Source of the DNA: Maritalea sp049801075
GTDB lineage: Bacteria > Pseudomonadota > Alphaproteobacteria > Rhizobiales > Devosiaceae
Direction of reading: 5' to 3'
DNA length: 64,000 nucleotides
NCBI RefSeq assembly: GCF_049801075.1
Contig: NZ_JBNAGG010000001.1
Coordinates: 1,054,001 to 1,118,000, forward strand
Positions 33,485 to 42,192 of this stretch are shown here, piece by piece (the stretch's first letter is position 1; each line of letters opens with the position of its first letter). The translations under genes were made by a program, and so were the position numbers. Under the pieces are notes generated by a model that made no database searches, was not told the DNA's origin, and saw only the letters and a list, made by a program, of their open reading frames with translations.

Positions 33485-34416
33485 GCGTTCACCCCGCCAA
33501 GAAAGTTAGCCACGCTTACATCTGCAAGCAGAACCAGATAAACCACAAACAAGTAGATCAAAGAAAACGCGAAGAGCTGACGTGCAGCCTTTTTCAGCGC
33601 AACACTTTCCTTTTGCAACCACAAGCGGACGGCATAGAAGGTGAAGGCAAGGCCCAAACCACCAGCGACAATGCCATAGGCAAGGCTGGCAAAGCCGAGC
33701 AATGTTGGCGCAATCGAAATGGCAGCCAGAATGAGCGTGTAGATCAAAATTTGATGTTGGGTCGCCCGTTCCCCAGCCACGTTCGGCAGCATAGGGATGC
33801 CTGCTTCTGCATAGTCGCCTTTTTTATACAGCGCCAATGCCCAGAAGTGGGGCGGCGTCCACAAGAAGGTGATCAAAAACAACACAGTGCTCTCAATGGT
33901 GATTGTACCCGTAACAGCTGCCCAGCCAATCATTGGCGGAAATGCGCCCGCAGCACCGCCAATGACGATGTTCTGTGGGGTCCAGCGTTTGAGCCACATT
34001 GTGTAGATCACTGCATAGAAGAAGATGGTGAATGCCAAGAGGCCAGCGGCAACCCAATTGGTCACCAAGCCAAGAATGGCCACCGAGAAGAAGGACAGCA
34101 CCAAGCCAAAGCCCAAAGCTTCAGACTTGGTTACACGTCCTGCAGGAATGGGCCGATTGATTGTGCGGCTCATGACCGCGTCAATGTCAGCATCATACCA
34201 CATATTGAGCGCGCCAGATGCGCCCGCCCCAATGGCAATGCACAGAATAGCTGTGATGGCGAGAAGCGGATGCAGGTTACCCGGCGCGATCATCAAACCG
34301 ACAATGGCCGTGAAAATCACCAGCGACATTACACGCGGCTTCAGGAGCGCGAAATAGTCTTCGACTTCCGCGCCGCCCCATGCCGTGTTGTCACTTTGAT
34401 CGCCAATATAGGCCAT
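33481..34416 (-). CDS. ctaB: Protoheme IX farnesyltransferase (heme O synthase)
   Basis: A 311-aa membrane prenyltransferase converting haem B to haem O on the way to haem A. The NMWYDADIDAVMSRTINRPI segment holds the Asp-rich prenyl-diphosphate site, and several helices follow (WVAAGLLAFTIFFYAVIYTM). ATG 34416 is preferred, with AGGAAAG 7 nt before it; a longer frame to 34524 would run into ctaD. Overlaps coxF by 4 bp. Confidence 0.96.
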   Translation of the reverse strand: MAYIGDQSDNTAWGGAEVEDYFALLKPRVMSLVIFTAIVGLMIAPGNLHPLLAITAILCIAIGAGASGALNMWYDADIDAVMSRTINRPIPAGRVTKSEALGFGLVLSFFSVAILGLVTNWVAAGLLAFTIFFYAVIYTMWLKRWTPQNIVIGGAAGAFPPMIGWAAVTGTITIESTVLFLITFLWTPPHFWALALYKKGDYAEAGIPMLPNVAGERATQHQILIYTLILAAISIAPTLLGFASLAYGIVAGGLGLAFTFYAVRLWLQKESVALKKAARQLFAFSLIYLFVVYLVLLADVSVANFLGGVNA

Positions 34417-34447
34417 TGTCGTACTTTCCTTATCCAAACCGGTTCGC

Positions 34448-36112
34448 TTACTTAACTTTTGGCAAAGTTTCGAACTGGTGGAATGGCGGTGGTGAAGGCA
34501 AAGTCCACTCAAGTGTTGTGGCACCCTCGCCCCATGGATTGTCAGCTGCTTTGCGCTTTTTCATCAAAGATTCGATGATTGTGGCAAAGAAGAAGAGCAA
34601 GCCAAGAGCCATGATCAAATAGCCAACTGAAGACACCATGTTCCACAATGCGAAGGCATCAGGATAGTCGATGTAACGACGTGGCATACCGTTCAACCCG
34701 AGGAAGTGCTGCGGGAAGAAGATCAAGTTCACACCAATGAACATTACCCAGAAGTGCAGGTTGGCCAATGTCTCGTTGTACATGTAGCCAAACATTTTGG
34801 GGTACCAGTAGTACCAAGCCGCGAAGATTGCGAACACAGCACCAAGTGAAAGCACGTAATGGAAGTGTGCGACCACATAGTACGTGTCGTGCAAAGAGCG
34901 GTCAGCGCCAGCGTTGGCCAATACCACACCTGTTACACCGCCAACGGTGAACAAGAAGATGAAGCCGATGGCCCACAACATTGGTGTGCGGAATTCGATC
35001 GAACCACCCCACATTGTTGCAATCCAAGAGAAGATCTTCACGCCTGTCGGTACCGCGATCACCATTGTGGCGAACACGAAGTAGCGTTGTGTATCAAGCG
35101 AAATGCCTGTGGTGTACATGTGGTGCGCCCACACGATGAAGCCCACAAAGCCAATTGCAACCATCGCATAAACCATGGCCAGATAACCGAACACAGGCTT
35201 GCGAGAGAAGGTTGACACGATGTGAGATACCACACCAAAGCCAGGCAAAATCATGATGTACACTTCAGGGTGACCAAAGAACCAGAACAAGTGCTGGAAC
35301 AAGATTGGGTCGCCGCCACCTGCAGGATCGAAGAAGGTGGTGCCGAAGTTACGGTCAGTCAACAACATGGTGATGGCGCCAGCCAAAACAGGAAGAGACA
35401 ACAACAACAAGAAAGCTGTTACCAAGATTGACCAAGGGAACAAAGGCATCTTGTGCAATGTCATGCCAGGAGCGCGCATGTTGAAAATGGTTGTGATGAA
35501 GTTGATGGCACCCAAAATTGACGATGCACCGGCGACGTGCAGCGACAGAATGGCAAAGTCCATTGCCGGGCCAGGCTGACCAGATGTGGACAATGGCGGA
35601 TAAACGGTCCAACCGCCGCCAGTACCCATGCCACCTGGAGGGCCCTCAAAGAACATTGACATCAGCAATAGGATGAATGCCGGTGGCAACAACCAGAATG
35701 AAATGTTGTTCATCCGTGGGAACGCCATATCAGGCGCGCCGATCATCAGAGGCACAAACCAGTTTGAGTAGCCACCAATAAGCGCTGGCATCACCACAAA
35801 GAACACCATGATCAGGCCGTGCGCTGTGGTGAACACATTGTACATGTGTTTGCCCGCGTCCAGCGCTGCAGCGCTTTGCCACTCAGCACCATAAACAATA
35901 GACGCTAAACCTGGGAAAATTTGAATACCCGGCTCAGCCAATTCCCAGCGCATAAAGCCCGACAATGCACCACCGATAATCCCTGCGACAATCGCAAAGA
36001 TTAGGTACATCGTGCCGATGTCTTTATGGTTGGTTGAATATACATAGCGCTTCCAGCCCGTAGGGTGGTCATGCGCATCATGTGAATTTTGGGCAGCAGT
36101 TGCGTTCGCCAT
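34448..36112 (-). CDS. ctaD: Cytochrome c oxidase subunit I
   Basis: A 554-aa catalytic subunit with twelve membrane helices that reduces oxygen at the haem a3-CuB centre. WFFGHPEVYIMILPGFGVVS holds the CuB His and cross-linked Tyr region, HHMY the further His pair, and HDTYYVVAHFHYVLSLG the haem ligands. N-terminus GWKRYVYSTNHKDIGTMYL is standard for aa3-type oxidase. 80 bp behind ctaC. Confidence 0.98.
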   Translation of the reverse strand: MANATAAQNSHDAHDHPTGWKRYVYSTNHKDIGTMYLIFAIVAGIIGGALSGFMRWELAEPGIQIFPGLASIVYGAEWQSAAALDAGKHMYNVFTTAHGLIMVFFVVMPALIGGYSNWFVPLMIGAPDMAFPRMNNISFWLLPPAFILLLMSMFFEGPPGGMGTGGGWTVYPPLSTSGQPGPAMDFAILSLHVAGASSILGAINFITTIFNMRAPGMTLHKMPLFPWSILVTAFLLLLSLPVLAGAITMLLTDRNFGTTFFDPAGGGDPILFQHLFWFFGHPEVYIMILPGFGVVSHIVSTFSRKPVFGYLAMVYAMVAIGFVGFIVWAHHMYTTGISLDTQRYFVFATMVIAVPTGVKIFSWIATMWGGSIEFRTPMLWAIGFIFLFTVGGVTGVVLANAGADRSLHDTYYVVAHFHYVLSLGAVFAIFAAWYYWYPKMFGYMYNETLANLHFWVMFIGVNLIFFPQHFLGLNGMPRRYIDYPDAFALWNMVSSVGYLIMALGLLFFFATIIESLMKKRKAADNPWGEGATTLEWTLPSPPPFHQFETLPKVK

Positions 36113-36192
36113 TTGCTTTCCTTGCCTCTTTCCTTAACGCCCTAAGATCCCCCTTGAGACCCCAACTTGGGCGGCAAAATTAGCGGCGGGCC

Positions 36193-37122
36193 TTAGTTAA
36201 GGCTCGCCAAAGTCACATTAGCAGCCTCGACATCGTCTTCGGCTTCCATAATTTCGGCCCATGCCGCAAATTGCTCTTTCGAAACAACGCGCACTGCGAT
36301 TGGCATGAAGGCGTGGTCTTTACCGCACAGTTCAGAACACTGACCGTAGTAAAGGCCTTCTTTGCGGACGTGGAACCATGTCTCGTTCAAGCGCTCAGGC
36401 ACCGCATCGGTTTTGATGCCGAAAGCTGGCACGGCGAAAGCGTGGATCACGTCACCAGCAGTCACCTCAACCCGAACGGTTGTGTCGACTGGCACCACAA
36501 GCTCATTATCCACTGCCAACAGGTAAGGCTGCCCAGGCTTTTGCTCGGCAATCTCTTCTTTAGAGAGCATGTATGATGAATAAGCAGCGTCGTTTAGATC
36601 TGGATATTCATAATCCCAATACCATTGCTGGCCGATTACGCGGATGGTCAATTCAGGCGCCGGCACCACTTCCCCACCATCGCGGGAGAAAATGTTGGAG
36701 CCCAAATATTTGCGCTCACCATCTGGCACTGTCATTTGATCTGACAACACGCCGAAAGACGGCACGGCAATCACAATCAGGATAATGATTGGCACCACGG
36801 TCCACACAATTTCAATTAATGTATTGTGGGTGAATTTTGATGGGGTTGGATTTGCACGTTTATTGTAACGAACAATGACCCAGATCAATAACGCGGTTAC
36901 GAAAATGGTTATAAGAGTGATGATCCACATCAACAAACCATCATGAAAGGCAATCGTTGAGTCCATAATTGGAGTTACAGATTCTTGCAAACCGATTGCG
37001 CCGGGCTCTGGCTGCCCGTTTTGCGCCAAAGCGGCGGTGGGCAAAAGCCCCAATGTGATTGCAGATGTAATTTTAGCCAGACGTGCAAGAAGTTTGCTCA
37101 CGCCAGTCTCCCTTTGCGACAT
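36193..37122 (-). CDS. ctaC: Cytochrome c oxidase subunit II
   Basis: A 309-aa subunit that receives electrons from cytochrome c at the CuA centre. A signal peptide (ITSAITLGLLPTAALA) is followed by two membrane helices and a cupredoxin domain with GQCSELCGKDHAFMPIAVRV holding the Cys and His/Met CuA ligands. ATG 37122 is preferred because AAAGGG lies 7 nt before it. First gene of the cytochrome oxidase cluster. Confidence 0.97.
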   Translation of the reverse strand: MSQRETGVSKLLARLAKITSAITLGLLPTAALAQNGQPEPGAIGLQESVTPIMDSTIAFHDGLLMWIITLITIFVTALLIWVIVRYNKRANPTPSKFTHNTLIEIVWTVVPIIILIVIAVPSFGVLSDQMTVPDGERKYLGSNIFSRDGGEVVPAPELTIRVIGQQWYWDYEYPDLNDAAYSSYMLSKEEIAEQKPGQPYLLAVDNELVVPVDTTVRVEVTAGDVIHAFAVPAFGIKTDAVPERLNETWFHVRKEGLYYGQCSELCGKDHAFMPIAVRVVSKEQFAAWAEIMEAEDDVEAANVTLASLN

Positions 37123-37467
37123 GTTTAGGCCCTTTTTCGACGGTAACGCATAAGAGCAAGCGAATACACTTGTCAATTCGCGTTTGGTCGTAAAAGCGCA
37201 GAATCTCGAAACAGACTAAAATCATAACAGAAGTCGCAAAGCAATTCCAAACCGCCATTATTCAGTGCGGCATATGGCTGCAATCGCTGTTTTTTGCACA
37301 AATTTACACAATTTCAGTCCAAATTTCAGTTTAAGGGGCACCATCTGACATTGTTGCGCCGCATTTTTCGCATGTGAATAAGCCTTGCAATCGCAACTGC
37401 ACGAATTGACTGGCAGGGATAAAGCAAGCAAATTCAATAAATCGTTGAGTAAAGGAATCGTCTCATC
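37123..37467. other. Divergent intergenic region between ctaC and ialB
   Basis: 345 bp with no gene. It holds the ctaC promoter at 37148-37176. A TTGACT at 37406-37411 could be the -35 element of the IalB-family gene, but its -10 partner is weak. No stable palindrome or RNA motif was seen. Confidence 0.6.
37148..37176 (-). promoter_or_regulatory. Sigma-70 promoter of the cta cluster
   Basis: On the minus strand TTGACA (37171-37176) and TTATGC (37148-37153) are separated by 17 bp. The transcript would start near 37141, about 20 nt before the ctaC start codon. The consensus -35 suggests strong constitutive transcription. Confidence 0.6.
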
Positions 37468-37962
37468 ATGCGTTTGATCAAGCTGATTATAGGTATCGTT
37501 TTTGCTGGCCTGCTCTCTTCAGGTGCGCTGGCACAAGGCGTTGTGAAAGGCGATCACGGTGATTGGCAGATGACCTGCGACACCCCTCCCGGCGCAACAT
37601 TTGAGCAGTGCGCTCTTATTCAAAATGTTACGGCTGAAGACCAACCCGGTGTTGCCTTAAGCGTGATTGTTTTGAAAACTGCCGATAAAAAGACCCAATT
37701 GCTGCGGGTTTTGGCACCACTTGGCGTTTTGTTGCCCAACCAACTTGGCTTGGTGCTTGATGGTGAAGACAAAGGCCGTGCGCCCTTTATTCGCTGTTTG
37801 CCCAATGGCTGCATGGCGGAAGTTGTGCTTACGCCAGATCTCATTACCGAACTGACGGACGCGGAAACAGCTTTGTTTGTTGTGTTTAAAACGCCTGAAG
37901 AAGGCATTGGTATTCCGGTTTCAATGAACGGATTTGGCGAGGGTTATCAAGCGCTGCCATAA
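37468..37962 (+). CDS. Invasion-associated locus B (IalB) family protein
   Basis: A 164-aa exported protein. Signal peptide LIIGIVFAGLLSSGALA, then HGDWQMTCDTPPG, EQCALIQNV, VLLPNQLGLVLDG and IRCLPNGCMAEV, all IalB hallmarks with four conserved Cys. The first IalB protein was described in Bartonella invasion, but the family is widespread in free-living alphaproteobacteria, so no pathogenic role is implied. Confidence 0.92.
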   Translation: MRLIKLIIGIVFAGLLSSGALAQGVVKGDHGDWQMTCDTPPGATFEQCALIQNVTAEDQPGVALSVIVLKTADKKTQLLRVLAPLGVLLPNQLGLVLDGEDKGRAPFIRCLPNGCMAEVVLTPDLITELTDAETALFVVFKTPEEGIGIPVSMNGFGEGYQALP

Positions 37963-38101
37963 GCAAATAGCGCGCCTCACATCCTCCCATTCAATTTGCC
38001 TACGACAAGAATTGCCTTGAACCGGACGGACAATTGCGCCTAGTTAGGCGCGGTAAAAATCGAAAATTTGTCACCAGCGCCGAAAATAAGAGTTTCGTCT
38101 T

Positions 38102-39514
38102 ATGAGCAATGCATCCGCCAGCGGCAAGAATGCCGTTTTTCTGACCGGCTCGACTATGCGCCACGTCATCATCATGACCACAACCTCGGCGATTGGCTTG
38201 ATGTCGATCTTTTTCGTGGATGCGATCACACTGTTTTACATCAGCCAATTGGGCGACCCAAGCCAAACAGCCGCCGTTGGGCGCGCAGCTTATGTGCTGG
38301 CCTTTATCATTGGCATGTCAGTTGGGTTTATGATCGGCACGTCCGCCATGGTGGCTCGCGCTGTTGGCGCTGGGCAGGATGAAGCCGCAAAATCCTACGC
38401 TGGCTCGTCGATCATCAGCGTGACCATATTTGGCTTCCTCTTAGCTGGCTCCGGCTTTTTGCTCACCGACTGGTTGATGGAAATGCTCGGCGCGACAGGC
38501 CAAGCGCTCGAATATGCGCGGACATATCTCTATATCGTTTTACCCTCTACACCGTTTTTCGCCATCGGCATTGTCACCATGGGGATTTTGCGGGCGCACG
38601 GTGATGCAAAGCGGTCAATGTATATCACGCTGATAGGCGGGATCATGACTGCGATGCTCGACCCCCTCTTCATCTTCGTTTTTGGCTGGGAAGTGATTGG
38701 CGCGGCTGTTGTGTCGGCAATTGTGCGCGTGTCCTTTGCGGTACTCGGGCTGTATTATGTTATCGGCATTCACAAAGCGATTACGGTTCCTAAGTTCCGC
38801 CGCTATTTCAAAGATCTGATCGATATTTTGAAGATTGCCGCGCCCACCGTGGTCACAAACCTTGCAGCTCCGGTCGGTGCATTTCTTATTGCCCGCGCGG
38901 TTGCCGAATATGGCGACGCGGCGGTGGCTGGGCAATCTGTTGTTGATCGTTTGATCCCATTGGCATTTGGCGTGGTGTTTGCGCTGTCTGGTGCCGTAGG
39001 TCCAATCATCGGGCAGAATTTTGGTGCAATGCAGATGGATCGCGTCCGCCAAGCACTTATTGACGGGCTTATTTTCAACTGCGTCTATATTTTGATTGCA
39101 TGGGGCCTGCTGTTCATTGCGCAGGAGCAGATCATCGCGATCTACCAAGCCGAAGGCAATATGGCATTGGTCATCCGTTTGTTCTGCAATGTGCTTGCCG
39201 GGTCGTTCTTGTTCAACGGCATGTTGTTCGTCTCGAACGCTGCGTATAACAATTTGGGTTATCCGCTGCTGGCCACCCTCGCCAACTGGTCACGGCAAAC
39301 ATTGGGCGTGATTCCCTTTATTTATTTTGGTGCGATGTGGGCGGGCCTTCCGGGCATTATTTGGGGCGCATCCATCGGGGCGGTTATTTTTGGCATTCTG
39401 CCTGTTGTAGGTGCGTTTTGGCTGATCCAGCGGCTTACGCCTGATCGCAACGCAGCGCAGGAAAACACAGAGGCGGCTGAGGCAACCGAAGCTGCAGAAG
39501 CGACACCTTCATAA
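38102..39514 (+). CDS. MATE-family efflux transporter
   Basis: A 470-aa inner-membrane protein with about twelve helices in two similar halves, typical of cation-coupled multidrug and toxin extrusion. FYISQLGDPSQTAAVGRAAY and LSGAVGPIIGQNFGAMQMDR, both with the MATE repeat features, are conserved, and the C-terminus is a short Glu/Ala/Thr-rich tail. The substrate is unknown. Stands alone between IalB and a LysR gene. Confidence 0.93.
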   Translation: MSNASASGKNAVFLTGSTMRHVIIMTTTSAIGLMSIFFVDAITLFYISQLGDPSQTAAVGRAAYVLAFIIGMSVGFMIGTSAMVARAVGAGQDEAAKSYAGSSIISVTIFGFLLAGSGFLLTDWLMEMLGATGQALEYARTYLYIVLPSTPFFAIGIVTMGILRAHGDAKRSMYITLIGGIMTAMLDPLFIFVFGWEVIGAAVVSAIVRVSFAVLGLYYVIGIHKAITVPKFRRYFKDLIDILKIAAPTVVTNLAAPVGAFLIARAVAEYGDAAVAGQSVVDRLIPLAFGVVFALSGAVGPIIGQNFGAMQMDRVRQALIDGLIFNCVYILIAWGLLFIAQEQIIAIYQAEGNMALVIRLFCNVLAGSFLFNGMLFVSNAAYNNLGYPLLATLANWSRQTLGVIPFIYFGAMWAGLPGIIWGASIGAVIFGILPVVGAFWLIQRLTPDRNAAQENTEAAEATEAAEATPS

Positions 39515-39520
39515 AAAAAT

Positions 39521-39545
39521 GCCGAGACGCCAAAAGGCGCTCGGC
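39521..39545. terminator. Hairpin behind the MATE gene
   Basis: GCCGAG-A-CGCC and GGCG-C-TCGGC form a stem with one mismatch and a 4-base AAAA loop, 6 bp after the MATE stop. An AAAAAAA run precedes it, so the T run appears on the minus strand and the hairpin is better as a terminator in that direction, perhaps bidirectional. Confidence 0.55.
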
Positions 39546-39673
39546 AAAGTATTCGGGGTTAGTCTAGGGCAAACACGGCCAACCATATCGGTTGGACCAG
39601 TTTGGTTCTTGCACGCTATTGACATTTTACTCATTCGTCTAACAAATAGAATTCATCAAACAAATCAATTTCT

Positions 39674-40558
39674 GTGATGAATGATATGGCCAATCCACTC
39701 GACCTTGACCAGTTGCGCACTTTTGCCGTTATTGCCGATTGCGGCAGCTTTACCGAAGCGGCGCGGCGTGTGTTTAAAACTCAATCCGCTGTGTCTATGC
39801 AGATCAAACGGCTGGAAGAACGGCTGGGTGAAGATTTGCTGGTGCGAGACGGTCGATCCATCTCCCTCACCCGCGCAGGTGATGCGCTGTACCATCATGC
39901 AAGACGCATGTTGGAGATCAATGCCGAAATTGAAGATTTGTTTTCGTCAGACGTATTGTCTGGCACCATTCGCATTGGCATTCCAGACGATTATGCGGTG
40001 AAAGTTTTGCCAATTTTGTTGAGTTCGTTTCAGCAAACGCACCCCAAGATCTTGGTGGATGTGAAGTGTAACTCTTCCGAGGATTTGATTGCAGGCATGC
40101 AGCAGGGTGACTTTGATTTGATCGTGTTTACCCAAGGCACAAACCACGAAACTGGTGAATTGGTGCGCACTGAGCCGTTATCGTGGGTGATTGGGCCAAA
40201 CTCTGATGCGCACAAGCAGGATCCGCTACCCATAGCATGTGGCAACAAGCAGTGCTGCTGGCGTACCAATGCTGAAAGCGCCCTGCGCGAAACCAGCATC
40301 AATTATCGTGTTGCCTATACGTCATCAAATGCGACCGCCATTACGAGCGCGGTGATGGCCGGGTTGTCCGTTGGCGTTTTGGCGGAAAGCTCAATTCTTC
40401 CCGGTATGCGCAAATTGGGTGCCGAAGATGGGTTGCCCCCGCTTCGCCCGGCAGAAATTGCGATCCGTCGGGCGGCCAATGCATATGGTGGGATTTATAG
40501 CGCGTTGGTTGCACACATTAAATCTGAGTTGGATCAGGCCATGGAAGAAGCGGCGTGA
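39674..40558 (+). CDS. LysR-family transcriptional regulator
   Basis: A 294-aa LysR-type regulator. The N-terminal winged helix-turn-helix is at residues about 10-65 (FTEAARRVFKTQSAVSMQIK with the recognition helix). The C-terminal effector-binding domain contains a Cys-rich ACGNKQCCWR segment followed by VAYTSSNATAITSAVMAGL. Possible starts are GTG 39674, ATG 39677 and ATG 39686; none has a clear ribosome-binding site. Its last 25 bp overlap the convergent DUF4386 gene. Target unknown. Confidence 0.92.
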   Translation: MMNDMANPLDLDQLRTFAVIADCGSFTEAARRVFKTQSAVSMQIKRLEERLGEDLLVRDGRSISLTRAGDALYHHARRMLEINAEIEDLFSSDVLSGTIRIGIPDDYAVKVLPILLSSFQQTHPKILVDVKCNSSEDLIAGMQQGDFDLIVFTQGTNHETGELVRTEPLSWVIGPNSDAHKQDPLPIACGNKQCCWRTNAESALRETSINYRVAYTSSNATAITSAVMAGLSVGVLAESSILPGMRKLGAEDGLPPLRPAEIAIRRAANAYGGIYSALVAHIKSELDQAMEEAA

Positions 40559-41214
40559 TTGGCTTTCGGCACATTTAAAGTGGCGTTGAAGCCTTTAAAG
40601 ATGAGCCACAGGCTTAACCCAATCTCGAAGAAGCCGCCCGGCAGCGCCAACATGACGCCCCACCCCGTTTGGAAAAACTCTGAAATGGTGCCGACAATAA
40701 AGACGGTATAGCCCACAAAGCCCCAAATAGCGAAAAAGCGCGGCACCAATTGCGTGCGCCACAACACAGTACACATCAACAAACCGCCGACGCCCCATAG
40801 AGTCATGCCCGTCTGATAAAGATAGAAGTTCGCGTCATATAAAATTTGCGCCAGTGTCGGTGCATCCGCCCCTGCCGTCCCGATCAGCATGAGCGCTACG
40901 CCCCCAACCAAGAGTGAGACGGTCGACATGATGCCGAGGCCCAAAAATCCCATGGATAGCAAGGGGGCAAATTGCTCAATGACACGGTACATGATCACCA
41001 AGATGCCCAAATTTAGAAGTGAATGGGCGACGACCATTGCAAGAACGGCTACCGTGAATGTTAAATCGGGTTCCACGGCCTGCAGTGTGCCATTCTCGCC
41101 ATGCAACATCGCCTCGAGCACACCATATCCGATGCCGTAAGCGAGAAAGGTGCAGATGAAAAAGATGCCGTATAGGCGGGCGATTGATCTGTCTTGATGT
41201 AGCGCTTGGGTCAT
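40534..41214 (-). CDS. DUF4386 domain membrane protein
   Basis: A 226-aa protein with about six helices: ARLYGIFFICTFLAYGIGYG, a FTVAVLAMVVAHSLLNLGIL pair, YRVIEQFAPLLSMGFLGLGI, DANFYLYQTGMTLWGVGG, LVPRFFAIWGFVGYTVFIVG and PGGFFEIGLSLWLIFKGF, the last being the DUF4386 signature. ATG 41214 is chosen with GAGG 6 nt before it. Divergent from a LysR gene at 41293, its probable regulator. Function unknown. Confidence 0.85.
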   Translation of the reverse strand: MTQALHQDRSIARLYGIFFICTFLAYGIGYGVLEAMLHGENGTLQAVEPDLTFTVAVLAMVVAHSLLNLGILVIMYRVIEQFAPLLSMGFLGLGIMSTVSLLVGGVALMLIGTAGADAPTLAQILYDANFYLYQTGMTLWGVGGLLMCTVLWRTQLVPRFFAIWGFVGYTVFIVGTISEFFQTGWGVMLALPGGFFEIGLSLWLIFKGFNATLNVPKANHAASSMA

Positions 41215-41292
41215 GCATTCATTCCTCAAATGTTTGCATGGTCATATAACGAGAGCTACATATAATAAATTGACGATTTTTCTACAGCTGAT

Positions 41293-41306
41293 ATGCATAT
41301 TTGCAT
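41293..41306. promoter_or_regulatory. ATGCA-N4-TGCAT palindrome over the LysR start
   Basis: ATGCA TATT TGCAT is an inverted repeat that overlaps the two possible start codons of the LysR gene. TGCAT also occurs at 41214-41218 and 41236-41240 in the divergent gap. Autoregulation through this site is possible; it may also be chance. Confidence 0.3.
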
Positions 41307-42192
41307 GAGCTGGAAAAACATAAATTTTGATTGGAGCAAGGTGCGCTCGTTTTTGGTGGCGGCTGAGGAAGGGTCTTTTTCTGCTGCGGCACGTGCACTC
41401 AATATTGCGCAACCTACTTTAGGTCGGCAAATTGAAGCTCTCGAGCAGGACTTAAATGTCACTTTATTTGAGCGCGATGGTCGCGGCATCATTTTGACGC
41501 CAAGCGGTGTTGAATTGCTGCAATATGCCCGCCACATGGGCGAAGCCGCTGGTGCATTCTCGTTGGCAGCGCATGGGCAATCCAGCGCCATTGAAGGGCG
41601 CGTTTCGATCGCCGCAGCCGAAATGTTTGCCGCAACGGAGTTGCCACCCATCATAACTGAACTGCGGCGAGCAGAGCCTAAGCTGGAGATTGAGCTGGTT
41701 GTTTCAAACCATGCCAGCGATTTGCATCGACGCGAGGCAGATATTGCTTTGCGCTTTTTCCGACCGACAGAGCCAGACTTATACGCGCGCAAGCTGTTAG
41801 ACGTGCAGGCGCAACTTTATGCCAGCGATGACTATCTCGCTCGTTTTGACCCGCCCCTCACGCTCGACAGCATCAACCGCGCTGAATTTATCAGCCTGGA
41901 TTCTGAAAATGCGGTGATGCATGGCCTTAACGCGCATGGCATGACATTGACCGCCGCCAACTTCGCCTTGCAGGTGGATAGCTATGTGGTCATGTGGAAT
42001 TTGGTGAAAAGCGGCGCTGGTATTGGCGTTATGGACACCAGTGTTGGTGACCATGAGCCGGGCGTACGCCGCGTTTTGCCAGAATTTCCTTCGCTCAACT
42101 TCTCAATTTGGCTGGTGGCCCATAGAGAACTAAAGACCAATCGCCGCGTGCGCAGGGTGTTTGACTTTCTCGCTGAAAAGCTCGCGAATTAG
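41293..42192 (+). CDS. LysR-family transcriptional regulator
   Basis: A 299-aa LysR-type regulator. The DNA-binding domain is at residues about 14-70 (VRSFLVAAEEGSFSAAARAL, then IAQPTLGRQIEAL). The effector domain contains VSIAAAEMFAATELPPI, ADIALRFFRPTEPDLYARK and LVKSGAGIGVMDTSVGDHEP. The start may be ATG 41293 or ATG 41305. Divergent from the DUF4386 gene, which fits the usual LysR-target arrangement. Convergent with gshA with a 4-bp overlap. Confidence 0.93.
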   Translation: MHICMSWKNINFDWSKVRSFLVAAEEGSFSAAARALNIAQPTLGRQIEALEQDLNVTLFERDGRGIILTPSGVELLQYARHMGEAAGAFSLAAHGQSSAIEGRVSIAAAEMFAATELPPIITELRRAEPKLEIELVVSNHASDLHRREADIALRFFRPTEPDLYARKLLDVQAQLYASDDYLARFDPPLTLDSINRAEFISLDSENAVMHGLNAHGMTLTAANFALQVDSYVVMWNLVKSGAGIGVMDTSVGDHEPGVRRVLPEFPSLNFSIWLVAHRELKTNRRVRRVFDFLAEKLAN

